Below, in pieces: positions 42,181-50,844 of a stretch of 64,000 nt of DNA. The notes below the pieces were generated by a model, which did not search any database, was not told where the DNA came from, and saw only the letters and a list, made by a program, of their open reading frames with translations. Each line of letters begins with the position of its first letter. Position 1 is the first letter of the stretch. Source of the DNA: Acinetobacter kyonggiensis (lineage in GTDB: Bacteria; Pseudomonadota; Gammaproteobacteria; Pseudomonadales; Moraxellaceae); NCBI RefSeq assembly GCF_900107285.1, contig NZ_FNPK01000016.1, positions 1-64,000 on the forward strand, read 5' to 3'. Position numbers and translations under genes: made by a program.

Positions 42181-42411
42181 CTATTTTCCTTCTTGCTTTT
42201 TTAGCATAATTTCAATTAATTTTGTTAAGTTATTAATTTTGTTATTTATTTCTGAGTAACTTGTAGGTTGGTTTTTAGAGCTAAAACTTTGCTCAAGACG
42301 GTAAACAGCTTCAGCCGTAATAGTGCGACCATTTTCAAGTGCTGCCTTTTCTATATTTTCTTTCAACTCCATAGGTACACGGAGGTTCATTTGAGGATCA
42401 TTACGTGCCAT
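42181..42411 (-). CDS. Mnt-like ribbon-helix-helix repressor
   Basis: 76 residues. The start ARNDPQMNLRVPMELKENIE lines up with P22 Mnt (ARDDPHFNFRMPMEVREKL). The Mnt operator-contacting residues Arg2, Asn8 and Arg10 are kept, while position 6 is Gln instead of His, so a somewhat different operator is expected. The C-terminal coiled helix (NNLTKLIEIMLKKQ) fits tetramer formation. It is divergent from a ribbon-helix-helix/antirepressor pair, as in P22 immI. Confidence 0.8.
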   Translation of the reverse strand: MARNDPQMNLRVPMELKENIEKAALENGRTITAEAVYRLEQSFSSKNQPTSYSEINNKINNLTKLIEIMLKKQEGK

Positions 42412-42440
42412 GTACGAAAGACTCTATTGCTGATATAAAG

Positions 42441-42506
42441 AATATATTACATCACGGTGCTTTACAGCAATGAAGCGCTGTGCTTTAATGTGATCACGGT
42501 GCTTTA
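42441..42506. promoter_or_regulatory. Divergent promoters with repeated operators of the immI-like locus
   Basis: The 14-mer ATCACGGTGCTTTA occurs at 42451-42464 and 42493-42506, 42 bases apart. Rightward promoter: -35 TTTACA (42461-42466), 17-bp spacer, -10 TTTAAT (42484-42489). Leftward promoter: -35 TTGCTG (42470-42465), 18-bp spacer, -10 TATATT (42446-42441). The two -35 boxes overlap. Both operator copies contain CACGGTG, also the centre of the P22 Mnt operator. Confidence 0.65.
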
Positions 42507-42518
42507 TTTGAGGTTAGT

Positions 42519-42674
42519 ATGGCAAGACAAGACACACAGGTAGCAGTACGTATTCCACCTGAGTTGCACAAGCAACTAAAAGAAAAAGCTGTGAATGAAG
42601 AGCGCTCAATGAGTTATTTAATCAATAAAGCAGTTGAGCAATTTTTGAAACAACAAGAGAGTGCGAAAGCATGA
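42519..42674 (+). CDS. Ribbon-helix-helix regulator (Arc position)
   Basis: 51 residues: QVAVRIPPELHKQLKEKAVN then ERSMSYLINKAVEQFL, a classic Arc/MetJ fold. It begins 13 bases after the second operator copy and ends with ATGA, overlapping an in-frame ATG of the antirepressor frame. In P22, Arc occupies this place and lowers ant expression. AGGT precedes the ATG. Confidence 0.75.
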   Translation: MARQDTQVAVRIPPELHKQLKEKAVNEERSMSYLINKAVEQFLKQQESAKA

Positions 42675-42751
42675 ATATCACAGACAACAAAAAAGCCCAG
42701 AACTTTGGACGGTCGGGCTTGATTGAAGTCATTACTAAGGAAGTAAACAAC

Positions 42752-43639
42752 ATGAGTAGTTTAGCATTAAGTTTCAATGAAGTAAATTTCACACCTGTTC
42801 AGCAGGACGGTCAAATTTGGTTAACAGCAACTGAGTTAGCTAAAGCTCTTGGTTATGCAAAATCGGATGCAGTAACTCAGGTGTATGATCGTAATCAGGA
42901 TGAGTTCAACCCATCAATGACTAATACGATAACCGTCAAATCAAATGATTCTGTCGAGACCCTCAATTTGAGTGTCTCGAAGAAAAGCAAAAATTTAACT
43001 AAAACGATCCGCATCTTTTCCCTGCGTGGTTGCCATCTAATAGCAATGTTTTCCAAAACAGATATTGCTAAGCAATTCCGTAAATGGGTTTTAGATATTT
43101 TGGATCGTGAGGTAGGGCAACCAGTTGCCAAAACCCACAAATCTGAACGCACACCTTTGCATGATGCGCACGCCATGCTTGTAGCTAAAACGAAACACTT
43201 AAATTCAAGTGAGGCTTGGAAAATCATCAATCAGCGCTTTGGTACTAATAGTATTGATGAGATTCCATACGAAGCGATTCCTGTCGCTGTGGAATATGTA
43301 CATCATTTGATTGCTTTATATAGCAGTGCGGGTAAGCAGGCTTCCTTGTTTGATAAGGATACCTATGAACTAATTAGGCAATTGGCTGAAGCTATAATTT
43401 TGGAAAATGATGAGATTGTTCCTGTATTAATGGCTGTTAAAATTATCGACGAAAAGAAATTTGCTTACTATGCTCACAAAGTAGTTAGAGCAAATGAATC
43501 TGCGAAAAAGGTTAGTCGAATATTAGACTTTAGAAATAACTTAAATGAACCATTGATTGATGTGAACTGTAAAGTTATTGCGCTATCAACAGGACAGAGA
43601 TTTATGGCTCGTCCAAATTGGTTTAACTGTCCTAGCTAA
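42752..43639 (+). CDS. BRO-domain antirepressor
   Basis: 295 residues. The N-terminal BRO domain (ALSFNEVNFTPVQQDGQIWL, TATELAKALGYAKSDAV, FSLRGCHLIAMFSKTDIAKQF, RKWVLDILDRE) is followed by an unknown helical C-terminus. ATG 42752 has AAGGAAG upstream. An ATG at 42671, coupled to the ribbon-helix-helix stop, would add 27 residues across the stem AAGCCC/GGGCTT (42693-42720). It should inactivate the prophage repressor or a competitor's. Confidence 0.85.
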   Translation: MSSLALSFNEVNFTPVQQDGQIWLTATELAKALGYAKSDAVTQVYDRNQDEFNPSMTNTITVKSNDSVETLNLSVSKKSKNLTKTIRIFSLRGCHLIAMFSKTDIAKQFRKWVLDILDREVGQPVAKTHKSERTPLHDAHAMLVAKTKHLNSSEAWKIINQRFGTNSIDEIPYEAIPVAVEYVHHLIALYSSAGKQASLFDKDTYELIRQLAEAIILENDEIVPVLMAVKIIDEKKFAYYAHKVVRANESAKKVSRILDFRNNLNEPLIDVNCKVIALSTGQRFMARPNWFNCPS

Positions 43640-43651
43640 CCAATAAACAAG

Positions 43652-43674
43652 AACCGCCCAAGTGGCGGTTTTTT
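43652..43674 (+). terminator. Terminator after the BRO antirepressor gene
   Basis: AACCGCC (43652-43658), CAAGT, GGCGGTT (43664-43670), four more T's. Confidence 0.8.
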
Positions 43675-43686
43675 ATGACTGAATTT

Positions 43687-43708
43687 AGCCCACTTCGGTG
43701 GGTTTTTT
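43687..43708 (+). terminator. Second terminator before the tape measure gene
   Basis: CCCAC (43689-43693), TTCG, GTGGG (43698-43702), six T's. Two terminators in a row mark the end of the accessory cassette. Confidence 0.75.
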
Positions 43709-43727
43709 ATTGCCCGGAGAAAAGCAG

Positions 43728-46700
43728 ATGGCTGGCAATTTAGACTTTCGATTAAATTTGTTGGCGAACACCACAGGTCTACAGCAAGGTATGGATGGCG
43801 CTAAATTCGCTGTAAATGCGCTTGTTGGTGCGATGGCTGCACTTGGGGTTGGTCTCGGGGTTAATGAGTTGGCCAAAGCAGCGGATAGCTATACAAACTT
43901 ATCAGCACGCATCCATATTGCCACTAAAGATGGTGGTGATTTCACATCAGCAATGGCCGGCGTTCATCAAGTTGCATTGATGACTAACTCCAGTCTAGAA
44001 GCCACAGGCAGTCTATTTACTCGACTCAATGCAGTCGGTAAAGAAATGGGGATGACACAGCAGAATTCACTTGACCTAACCAAAACAATTAATCAGGCAA
44101 TCCAAACGAGTGGAGGCTCAGCCGAAGCCAGTGAAGCAGCAGTACAGCAATTCATTCAAGCCATGCAAGGTGGTGTACTACGTGGTGAAGAATTTAACAG
44201 CATCATGGAAGGTGGTTACGGAGTTGCTGAGGCGCTTGCAAAAGGTCTTGGTGTTACGACTGGCGAACTTCGCAAGATGGCTGAAAATGGTGAATTGGGT
44301 GCTGAGCGTGTCTATAAAGCCTTACTAAGTCAGAAAGATGCTGTTCAGAAAACTTATGACAGCTTTCCTCTTACTGTTAGCAATGCATTACAAAAGATTG
44401 CAACATCTTGGCAAATCCTCATTGGTGAGATAGATCAGTCTAATGGGGCATCCGCTACAGCAGCTCAGTGGTTATCTACACTTGCTGATAATATGAGTCT
44501 ACTTAAGCCAATCATTGATGACATTGGAAATGGCTTTACTAGATTTAGAGAGTATTACTCTAATATTTATGATCAAGGCACGATTGATTCTTTAAAAACT
44601 ACACTTATCAGTGTCTATGACACCATCAAAACACTATTTAATACTGTGCTAGAAGTCGGTGAGGCATTTCATGATGTTTTCAGTGATGCTTTATCTAGCA
44701 CTCTGAGTTTTACAGATGGTTTGTACCCAGCTGGTGAACAAGTCAGTGGATTCCAAAAATTCATAGATTTACTAAATATAGCATTAAGCTTTTTAAGTGA
44801 TGGCTTCAAAACCATTGGTATTGGTGTAAATCTATTCACTGGAACGCTCTATGGTTTGGCGGCTGTTTGGTATGAGCTTAAATCCGTACTTTCGTGGGGT
44901 GATGTTAAAGAGAAAGCTATTGCTGATATGGAGGCAATGAGAGCTAAATCTGATGAATACTTCACCAAAGGTTTTGATGGTGCTAAAAACCTTGAATCTA
45001 AGACTATTGAAGCGATTCAAAATATTGGCAAAACCGACAAGGAGAAAAATCAGGAGCGAATCGCTGATAGTCAACAGACTCTTGACCAGTTAAAAGCTCA
45101 AGAGGAAAAACACAAGGTTGATTATAAAGCCATAAGTGATGAGCGTATTCAACTAAACCAACAGTTGCAGGATGCACGCAAATCAGGTGATCAATCAGCT
45201 ATTGATGCCGCCATAAATGGTCTTGCTCAGCTTGATGCTAAAGAAAAAGAGTATCAAGCTGAAAGCAAAAAGATTACTGATGCAAAAATTCAGGCAGCAC
45301 AAGATTGGGTAAATGCTCAGCTAATCGCAGCCGATGGCACCCAAAAGGCTGCCGATGTTGCCACGCAAAAAACACTACAAACCACGCTTGCAGCACAAAA
45401 CCTAAAAATTGAGTTTGATAGTGCTGGAAAAGCCATAGTTAAAGCCATGGATGATGGTGCGAAAGCTACTGAAAACCAAGGTAATGCTACAGATAAGGCG
45501 CGTAAAGCAGCAGTAGCCCTTGGATTGGATTTAGATGTTTCTTTAAATCGTGTTTCAGCGAAATTTAAAGAAGGTGAAACCAATGTTAATAACTTTGTAG
45601 CTGGTTTAGAGGGTTTAGGGGTTACAGGAAAGCAGGCTGGTGAAGTTACTTATGAGGCATGGCTAAAATGGCTAGAAACAGCTAAAAGCCAAGCTGAAAT
45701 CGACTTTGCAAAATCTAAGCTGAAAGAATTTGGTGATCAAGGGAAGATTTCTACAAGTCAGGTTGAACAAGGCTTAATTGCAATTAAGCTACAGGCCCAA
45801 AAATTACCAGATGATATTGATCCTGTTACTGAAGCCTTTAAACGTCTCGGTATTGAAACGAAAGAAAACTTAAAGCTCGCTGCACAGCAAGCTTTGATGG
45901 ACTACATCACCATTCGAGATAGTGGAAAGGCGACTGCCGAAGGTGTTCAAAAGGCATATGAAAAAGCTGCTCAAGCCGCGGCAGTGTCAGGTGATGTTGG
46001 AGTGATATCTGCCACAAATGCAGCGAATGCTGGTCGTAATCTTGAAATTCAAATCGACGATACTGGCAAAGCTTCAGTTAAAGCTATGGACGAGTGGACT
46101 AAGTCAAATGACCGTGTGCGGGATTCTGCCTATGGTATCGGTGATGGTTATCGAAATGCCGGAAGTATTGCACGTGAAGAGGCTAAATCTGCTGAACAGG
46201 CTTGGGCCGATGCTGTGGATGCTGCCTCTGCCCAATTCGATGCTGAAATGAAACGTCAGGGGCAGTCATTAAGTAAAGGGATTTATAACTACAACTCATA
46301 CAGTAAAGCCGATGTTGTTTCACAACTTAAATCCAAAGGTTATGACGATAAAGAAGCCGAGAAATTAGCAGGTTCGATTTGGTCCAAAGCGATGGAAGCG
46401 GATCGTGATGCTAAAGCTGAAGGTATGGGTAAGGGTGGCAATCCAGCACTGAATCGTTTAATCGAGCAAGAGTTTAATAATGCAGCATCTAAGGGTTTAA
46501 CCACTCAACATGGTACCAACAAGATCAATGATCTGTTGCGTCAAATGAGCAGTAATAATCTTGTATCAACAGGATCGACATCTAAAGCACCCGCCGTTGA
46601 TGTGAATAGTCTTGCACCACAGGTGAGTACGCCAGTTCCAAGTATCCCTGAAAATGTAACCACTAAAAACTCAAGAATCGAATTGGTCAGTGGAAATAAG

Positions 46701-46787
46701 ACAGCAACTTTGACTGGTTCACAGCAAGATGTCGACACAATGGAGGAAATCATGCGTGAATTTGAAATGCTAAAAAGGAGTTCTTAA
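43728..46787 (+). CDS. Tail tape measure protein
   Basis: 1019 residues from ATG 43728 (SD GGAG); an open GTG at 43698 lies inside a terminator stem. The N-terminal tape-measure domain (NELAKAADSYTNLSARIHIA, SLFTRLNAVGKEMG, EEFNSIMEGGYGVAEALAKG) is followed by hydrophobic segments (~260-420) and long Ala/Lys/Gln helices. It sets tail length; about 1000 residues fit a long flexible tail. Confidence 0.95.
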   Translation: MAGNLDFRLNLLANTTGLQQGMDGAKFAVNALVGAMAALGVGLGVNELAKAADSYTNLSARIHIATKDGGDFTSAMAGVHQVALMTNSSLEATGSLFTRLNAVGKEMGMTQQNSLDLTKTINQAIQTSGGSAEASEAAVQQFIQAMQGGVLRGEEFNSIMEGGYGVAEALAKGLGVTTGELRKMAENGELGAERVYKALLSQKDAVQKTYDSFPLTVSNALQKIATSWQILIGEIDQSNGASATAAQWLSTLADNMSLLKPIIDDIGNGFTRFREYYSNIYDQGTIDSLKTTLISVYDTIKTLFNTVLEVGEAFHDVFSDALSSTLSFTDGLYPAGEQVSGFQKFIDLLNIALSFLSDGFKTIGIGVNLFTGTLYGLAAVWYELKSVLSWGDVKEKAIADMEAMRAKSDEYFTKGFDGAKNLESKTIEAIQNIGKTDKEKNQERIADSQQTLDQLKAQEEKHKVDYKAISDERIQLNQQLQDARKSGDQSAIDAAINGLAQLDAKEKEYQAESKKITDAKIQAAQDWVNAQLIAADGTQKAADVATQKTLQTTLAAQNLKIEFDSAGKAIVKAMDDGAKATENQGNATDKARKAAVALGLDLDVSLNRVSAKFKEGETNVNNFVAGLEGLGVTGKQAGEVTYEAWLKWLETAKSQAEIDFAKSKLKEFGDQGKISTSQVEQGLIAIKLQAQKLPDDIDPVTEAFKRLGIETKENLKLAAQQALMDYITIRDSGKATAEGVQKAYEKAAQAAAVSGDVGVISATNAANAGRNLEIQIDDTGKASVKAMDEWTKSNDRVRDSAYGIGDGYRNAGSIAREEAKSAEQAWADAVDAASAQFDAEMKRQGQSLSKGIYNYNSYSKADVVSQLKSKGYDDKEAEKLAGSIWSKAMEADRDAKAEGMGKGGNPALNRLIEQEFNNAASKGLTTQHGTNKINDLLRQMSSNNLVSTGSTSKAPAVDVNSLAPQVSTPVPSIPENVTTKNSRIELVSGNKTATLTGSQQDVDTMEEIMREFEMLKRSS

Positions 46788-46789
46788 CG

Positions 46790-47206
46790 ATGCGACTCGT
46801 ACGCAAATCAACATCTGAAGCCGTCTCATTAGAAGACGGCTTTTTATGGTCTGATGAATTTGAATGGAAGCCGATTGAGCAGAAATTGGAACGTGCCATA
46901 GATGGTACCTTGATTGTTCAGGAAGGTGTGAAAAAGTCCGGTCGCTCTATTGCACTTGTACCCGCAGACAAAGAAATGGGCTGGATCAAGCGCCGTGATT
47001 TAAGAAGTCTGCTTGCTTGGTCTGCATTACAAGAGCAATTCACGCTTGAGTTTGAATATCCGCACGATAACCGACATTTCAATGTGATTTTTAATCATGA
47101 GGCTGGGGCATTAGAAGCGAAGCCGGTCAAAGATCTGCCGACTATTTCTGAAGATGATTATTACAACGTCACCATGCGTTTTACGGAGCTAGACCATGCC
47201 AATTGA
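46790..47206 (+). CDS. Tail protein downstream of tape measure
   Basis: 138 residues, beta-rich (WSDEFEWKPIEQKLERAIDG, FEYPHDNRHFNVIFNHEAG). Position after the tape measure suggests a distal tail or minor tail protein. It overlaps the next gene by 11 bases. Confidence 0.65.
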   Translation: MRLVRKSTSEAVSLEDGFLWSDEFEWKPIEQKLERAIDGTLIVQEGVKKSGRSIALVPADKEMGWIKRRDLRSLLAWSALQEQFTLEFEYPHDNRHFNVIFNHEAGALEAKPVKDLPTISEDDYYNVTMRFTELDHAN

Positions 47207-49160
47207 AACTAAAGATTTGGTGCTCTATGAGTCAGAGCGATCGACCGATAATGATGATGGGGGTGGTAAATATAATGGCCAGATCATTATTGATGGTCAG
47301 AGTAACAACTTGTTTGACGATGTGTCAGAATTAGATCGCACCATGGGCGATGTATCCATGCGTAAGATCTTTCCTGCCGTCACCACCAACGACACGGATA
47401 AATTGATGGGGGCCACGGTCTTCATTTCTGAAAACCCCAAAGATCCCAATGTATCGGCTTTATTATTCAGTACAAAGAACTGGACCGATGAACGACGTAG
47501 TGCTAAAAACCGTGTAGAAAACTATTCGGCCAAAGGTGGTCAGATTGCTGGCACACCATTGGACACACACTTGCAGGGCATGAAGTTATTGCAAGTAGCG
47601 ATGTTTCCGCAAGAAACTGAAAGTTCTGTGGGTGACACCATTGTTCTAATCAGTGATGAAGGCAAGGCTTTAGAGCATGAGCAGTATTTACGGATTACAA
47701 AGGTTGAAACCCGTACTGCAATCATCGTGATTGATAGTAAGAATGTGGAGTATAAGATTGCCACTTACATCGTTAATGATGCACTGGATGCGGATTATGT
47801 AGGTCTTTCAGCACAGCAGTGGTATAGCGGTCAGGCATCAAAAACCATTATTCGTGATTCGATGGTGGCTGATACCGGAAAATACTATGCATCGACTGGA
47901 TTAGCTAAAGATGCAAATGTGGGTGAATTCACCGTTAATGCAAAAAGCATCTTCAGTCAGATTATCCCTTCAGCTCAAACCGAATCGCCGATTGTTGATG
48001 TCAATGCTGCGGGTGAAAGTACCATTTTGGTGCCGGGGAATGATGGGCTGATTACTGCCAATTTTCCAACAACAGTGGGTGTCAGCCAGAATTTGTATAT
48101 TGGCTCATCTGTGATGCCATCAAGTGTAGCTTTTACATTGTTTGGCCAACCAGTGACTGATCAAGGTGGGCTGCTTAAAACATCGGGTGGTACACAGGTA
48201 GGGACAATTGACTATCAGCGTGGGTTAATTCAGTGGACAGCATCGGCAACAACTGGTGTTACAACATTAATTATTACATTTAAGCCCGCAGCGGCTCCAA
48301 ATCAGTATTTTCAGTCTTATGCTATGCCTGTGACTCAAAACAATCAAAGCACCAATTGGACAGGTGTACTGGTCCCGATTCCAGCACCCGGAAGCCTTTC
48401 AATTTCGTATATGTCGCAAGGCAAGTTTTACGAATTAAAAGATGATGGTTCAGGGCAGTTAAAAGGATCGAGCAGTTCGTTTGGTTCAGGTCGGATCAAC
48501 TATGAAACTGGATCTTGGTTATTGACCACGGGTGCTTTGCCTGATGTGGATACACCTATTTTACTGCTCTGGGGCACACCGATCGTTACTTTTGTGCGCT
48601 CTAATTTGAGTGTGAATAAGGCGGCTTTTGAGTTTAATTTAGGGCAAGCAGGTATTGCACCGGGTGTGACTATAAATTGGTTGCTTGAAGGTGTGGCGAA
48701 AACTGCGGTGAGTAATGCTCAGGGCAAATTCACAGGTGATGCAACGGGTGAAATCAACTACTCAGAAGGTAGTGGGAAAATTATTCCCAATAAAATCCCA
48801 CCCAAAGGCACGCAATTCACAGTGATTTATAACTATGGCAACCAGCTTACGCAAACTAAGTCAGCAGTCGCACCGGATAGTAATCAGAAGCTCAGTTTCA
48901 CCATTGGTACGGGTGCAGCCATTCAACCGAACAGTGTTGAGTTAAGTATTCCAGTTTCTGATCAACTGGGGCAGAACAACGGTACAGCAAAAGTGTTCGA
49001 TGTGCCGATTAATAGCACGATCGGTAATCTAGTCAGTAGTACCGGTGATATTCAAGGCACGATTAATTACAACACTGGTGCAGTTGAAGTCACTCCTATT
49101 TTAACTTCCAAACAATTTAAGCAGGTTTACACACCAACGACTGTATACGCTTCTGCGTAA
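47196..49160 (+). CDS. Large tail-tip protein with repeated beta motifs
   Basis: 654 residues. The second half repeats a pattern G-x-I-x-Y-x-x-G followed by a beta strand at least four times (GTIDYQRGLIQW, GRINYETGSWLL, GEINYSEGSGKI, GTINYNTGAVEV), suggesting tandem Ig-like or fibre-like modules. The N-terminal ~220 residues are a different domain. Probably a tail tip/hub component; exact role unknown. Confidence 0.65.
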   Translation: MPIETKDLVLYESERSTDNDDGGGKYNGQIIIDGQSNNLFDDVSELDRTMGDVSMRKIFPAVTTNDTDKLMGATVFISENPKDPNVSALLFSTKNWTDERRSAKNRVENYSAKGGQIAGTPLDTHLQGMKLLQVAMFPQETESSVGDTIVLISDEGKALEHEQYLRITKVETRTAIIVIDSKNVEYKIATYIVNDALDADYVGLSAQQWYSGQASKTIIRDSMVADTGKYYASTGLAKDANVGEFTVNAKSIFSQIIPSAQTESPIVDVNAAGESTILVPGNDGLITANFPTTVGVSQNLYIGSSVMPSSVAFTLFGQPVTDQGGLLKTSGGTQVGTIDYQRGLIQWTASATTGVTTLIITFKPAAAPNQYFQSYAMPVTQNNQSTNWTGVLVPIPAPGSLSISYMSQGKFYELKDDGSGQLKGSSSSFGSGRINYETGSWLLTTGALPDVDTPILLLWGTPIVTFVRSNLSVNKAAFEFNLGQAGIAPGVTINWLLEGVAKTAVSNAQGKFTGDATGEINYSEGSGKIIPNKIPPKGTQFTVIYNYGNQLTQTKSAVAPDSNQKLSFTIGTGAAIQPNSVELSIPVSDQLGQNNGTAKVFDVPINSTIGNLVSSTGDIQGTINYNTGAVEVTPILTSKQFKQVYTPTTVYASA

Positions 49161-49171
49161 TGTGAGGCGCT

Positions 49172-50791
49172 ATGTCTTTTTATTTACCCGCAACATCTAA
49201 AATTGAAAGTACCGAAACCCCATTGAGGGCGTATCAGGAGGTCGATATTTCAGTGAAATATCGTGATACCTCGGGTCTCAATTCTAGTTCTAGTATTGTT
49301 ACTGCTGATAAGTTGCGACTGGATTTATCATCTGGCTTTGATGAGCAAATTTTGACAGGTTCAGCTCGATTTAAAGTCGGGTCTGATACCTTTCTTGATC
49401 GTACTGGTACGCTTTACCGCAACGTGAATCCATCAAATAACAGTGGCATTGCTTCAGGAATCATTCAATATGGCACCGGTAAAGTCGAAATTGATTCTTG
49501 GACACCGGGTGTAGATAACACGATTGTTTTAGAGTCGCTTACTACCACAACAGATTTACCCCCAATGAACCGGATCAGCTTTCGAACACCGATTATTCCG
49601 ATTCGATCTCAGTCACTTACAGTGGTTGTTGCTTCACTAGAGTTCGGTCAACTTACATTGACCACAGATGAGAATGGCGTGATTGAAACCAGTCATGCAC
49701 ATGGTTCTATTAATCATGATACTGGTTTTGTGAATATCTATTTTTATACCAAAACTGAAATTACTGTAGCGAACCGAGCCGAGATTGAAGCCAATGACTG
49801 GTACGATCCTTTGCTCGAATATGATGAGCTTGGTAAGACCTATATCAATGTACCGGTGTGGATCGATGCCTCGTCGGTTCGTTATAACGCCATTGCTTAT
49901 ACTTATATTCCGCTTGATAGTGAAATTCTTGGTCTGTCAGCAACACGTTTGCCACTGGATGGCCGTGTACCGATTTTTCGAGTCGGTGATATTGGAATTA
50001 TCAGTGCTTCAAAAGCTTATGAGTTGCCGAATCATATAGCAGGACAAACCTATTCACTGGCTGACCAGCGGATTTCATGGTGTGAGCTTGAAGATAGTGC
50101 AGGAAGCAAAGTTCCTTATGACATGTATGTGGTGGATTATGATTACGGTAAATTCACACTGAATGGTGATTTTGCTCTAGGTACATTGGTTGCACCACTT
50201 AAAGCCAAATATCGTTATCAAGATATGGGTCTCATTCGTGATGTACAGATCAATGGACAGATTACGTTTACTAAGCCAGTTACCCATAACTACGATGCAG
50301 AAAATTCAATTGTTGGGTCTGCATTAGTGATTGGTGATATGCAAGCGCGTTACACACGCAAGTTTGTACAGCCGACATGGTCGAATGCTTGGGCTGATGA
50401 GCCTACAGGTGGTGCAATTTCAGCGAATTACAATGATGCACTTTATCCGATTCTGACAACGAATAATGGTGCGATTCAGGAACGCTGGGCACTCGTCTTT
50501 ACAAGCACAACAGACTTTCGTTGTATTGGAGAATATACAGGGCAATTGGGAGCTACTGGCACAGTAAATAGTGATTTCGCACCGATTAATCCGGTCACGG
50601 ACGCGCCTTACTTTAAAGTAAAAAAAGAAGGCTGGGGTGCAGGTTGGGCGAGTGGTAATGTGTTGCGATTCAATACTGTGGCTGCAAATTTCCCAGTCTG
50701 GGTGATTCGTACCGTAAAACAGTCCGAACCCACTGTATTGTCAGATCAATTCCAGATCATGCTTCGTGGTGATATTGACCGCATTGTTTAA
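49172..50791 (+). CDS. Tail-tip protein with the same beta motifs
   Basis: 539 residues. It shares the motif type of the previous protein (GIIQYGTGKVEI, GSINHDTGFVNI, VDYDYGKFTL), so the two are probably built from related modules. Ends before a terminator. Likely structural, exact role unknown. Confidence 0.65.
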   Translation: MSFYLPATSKIESTETPLRAYQEVDISVKYRDTSGLNSSSSIVTADKLRLDLSSGFDEQILTGSARFKVGSDTFLDRTGTLYRNVNPSNNSGIASGIIQYGTGKVEIDSWTPGVDNTIVLESLTTTTDLPPMNRISFRTPIIPIRSQSLTVVVASLEFGQLTLTTDENGVIETSHAHGSINHDTGFVNIYFYTKTEITVANRAEIEANDWYDPLLEYDELGKTYINVPVWIDASSVRYNAIAYTYIPLDSEILGLSATRLPLDGRVPIFRVGDIGIISASKAYELPNHIAGQTYSLADQRISWCELEDSAGSKVPYDMYVVDYDYGKFTLNGDFALGTLVAPLKAKYRYQDMGLIRDVQINGQITFTKPVTHNYDAENSIVGSALVIGDMQARYTRKFVQPTWSNAWADEPTGGAISANYNDALYPILTTNNGAIQERWALVFTSTTDFRCIGEYTGQLGATGTVNSDFAPINPVTDAPYFKVKKEGWGAGWASGNVLRFNTVAANFPVWVIRTVKQSEPTVLSDQFQIMLRGDIDRIV

Positions 50792-50807
50792 AATTTAAAT
50801 CAAACAT

Positions 50808-50830
50808 GACCGCTTTATGCGGTCTTTTTT
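50808..50830 (+). terminator. Intrinsic terminator within the tail-tip cluster
   Basis: GACCGC (50808-50813), TTTAT, GCGGTC (50819-50824), six T's. Confidence 0.75.
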
Positions 50831-50844
50831 ATGAGTGAATAAAA

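Noticed and set aside
43698..43727. Earlier GTG start for the tape measure protein
   Set aside because: The GTG is within the 3' arm of a terminator stem, and ATG 43728 has GGAG at proper distance.
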